Assembly (NCBI GenBank): GCA_017743605.1
Contig: JAGHYO010000152.1
Span: 1 to 5,729 of the forward strand
Direction of reading: 5' to 3'
DNA length: 5,729 nucleotides
From: Thermoflexus sp.
Lineage (GTDB): Bacteria; Chloroflexota; Anaerolineae; Thermoflexales; Thermoflexaceae
Made by a program: the position numbers and the translations under genes. Shown piece after piece: positions 5,500 through 5,729 of the stretch; position 1 is the stretch's first letter, and each line of letters begins with the position of its first letter. The notes beneath the pieces are model-generated. The model did no database searches, was not told the DNA's origin, and was given only the letters and a program-made list of their open reading frames with translations.

Positions 5500-5729
5500 T
5501 CACGGCCAAATCCGCAGCGGGGCAGCCCGGGAGAGCCCGAGAGGCCAGCGCGGCGCCCGGACCTGCTGCGGGAACAGCTCCGGGTGGATGATCCGGGCCA
5601 TCGCCTCCAGGCCCTCCACGATGCGAGGGCCGGGCCGGGAGATTCGATCCGCGTCGATGGGGTAGATCCGCCCCTCCCGCACCGCCCGCAGGCGGTTCCA
5701 GCCCGGCCGCTGTCGGACCTTCTCCGGCG
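5500..5729 (-). CDS. ABC transporter substrate-binding protein, C-terminal part (cut by window edge)
   Basis: Only the last 75 residues lie in the window; the reading frame runs off the right edge, with two bases of a further codon at 5728-5729. The visible part reads PGWNRLRAVREGRIYPID, then SRPGPRIVEGLEAMARIIHPE. This is the typical end of periplasmic-binding-protein-2 (cluster A, BtuF/FhuD-like) proteins: a final strand, the RPGPR turn, and a C-terminal helix ending in HPELF. These lipoproteins or exported proteins deliver corrinoid or iron chelate to the permease encoded next. The RPGPR...HPE ending leans towards BtuF-like proteins, but this is a weak clue. A GTG at 5682 is internal and is not taken as the start. 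The stop is 36 bp from the permease start. Confidence 0.85.
   Translation of the reverse strand, partial: PEKVRQRPGWNRLRAVREGRIYPIDADRISRPGPRIVEGLEAMARIIHPELFPQQVRAPRWPLGLSRAAPLRIWP

Overview
The window is GC-rich bacterial chromosome with dense genes, strong Shine-Dalgarno sites and short gaps. The proteins are rich in Arg, Ala, Leu and Pro. Composition, gene content and short palindromic repeats in the intergenic DNA suggest a thermophilic Chloroflexota (Thermoflexus- or Anaerolineae-like). This is an impression rather than a proven placement, because no marker gene here settles the taxonomy.

Layout from left to right. (1) Positions 1-290 hold no gene. They carry an array of short palindromes, including a block duplicated at about 109 bp and a 50-bp tandem unit. 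(2) A minus-strand translation-quality-control operon reads leftward from a divergent spacer: rsfS (ribosome silencing factor, 1475-1128), then pth (peptidyl-tRNA hydrolase, 1090-383), then tRNA-Val(UAC) (392-320), then a hairpin terminator (311-285). The pth stop codon lies inside the tRNA: it is tRNA nucleotides U8-A9-G10. (3) The divergent spacer 1476-1799 holds a likely extended -10 promoter for the rsfS operon. (4) A plus-strand pair follows: a class III PLP-dependent aminotransferase (1800-3155) and a ketopantoate-reductase family protein (3204-4157), 48 bp apart and probably co-transcribed. (5) Positions 4158-4398 are a convergent spacer with a second, decayed palindrome array of about 31-34 bp units. 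(6) A minus-strand ABC uptake system of the iron-siderophore/cobalamin type closes the window: the end of a substrate-binding protein gene (5729-5500, cut by the window edge) and a FecCD/BtuC-type permease (5463-4399). No ATPase gene follows the permease.

How the genes relate. RsfS silences 50S subunits when nutrients are scarce, and Pth recycles peptidyl-tRNAs dropped by ribosomes, so with a tRNA they form a coherent translation-maintenance unit. The aminotransferase and the PanE-like reductase probably share a small-molecule pathway, perhaps linked to beta-alanine or pantoate, but their substrates cannot be read from sequence alone. The ABC genes import a metal chelate or corrinoid.

The most interesting points are the overlap of the pth stop codon with a mature tRNA, which sets RNase P processing against an intact pth message; a probable CTG start for rsfS; and two palindrome arrays that both lie downstream of transcribed genes, with wobble pairs kept in the sense RNA.
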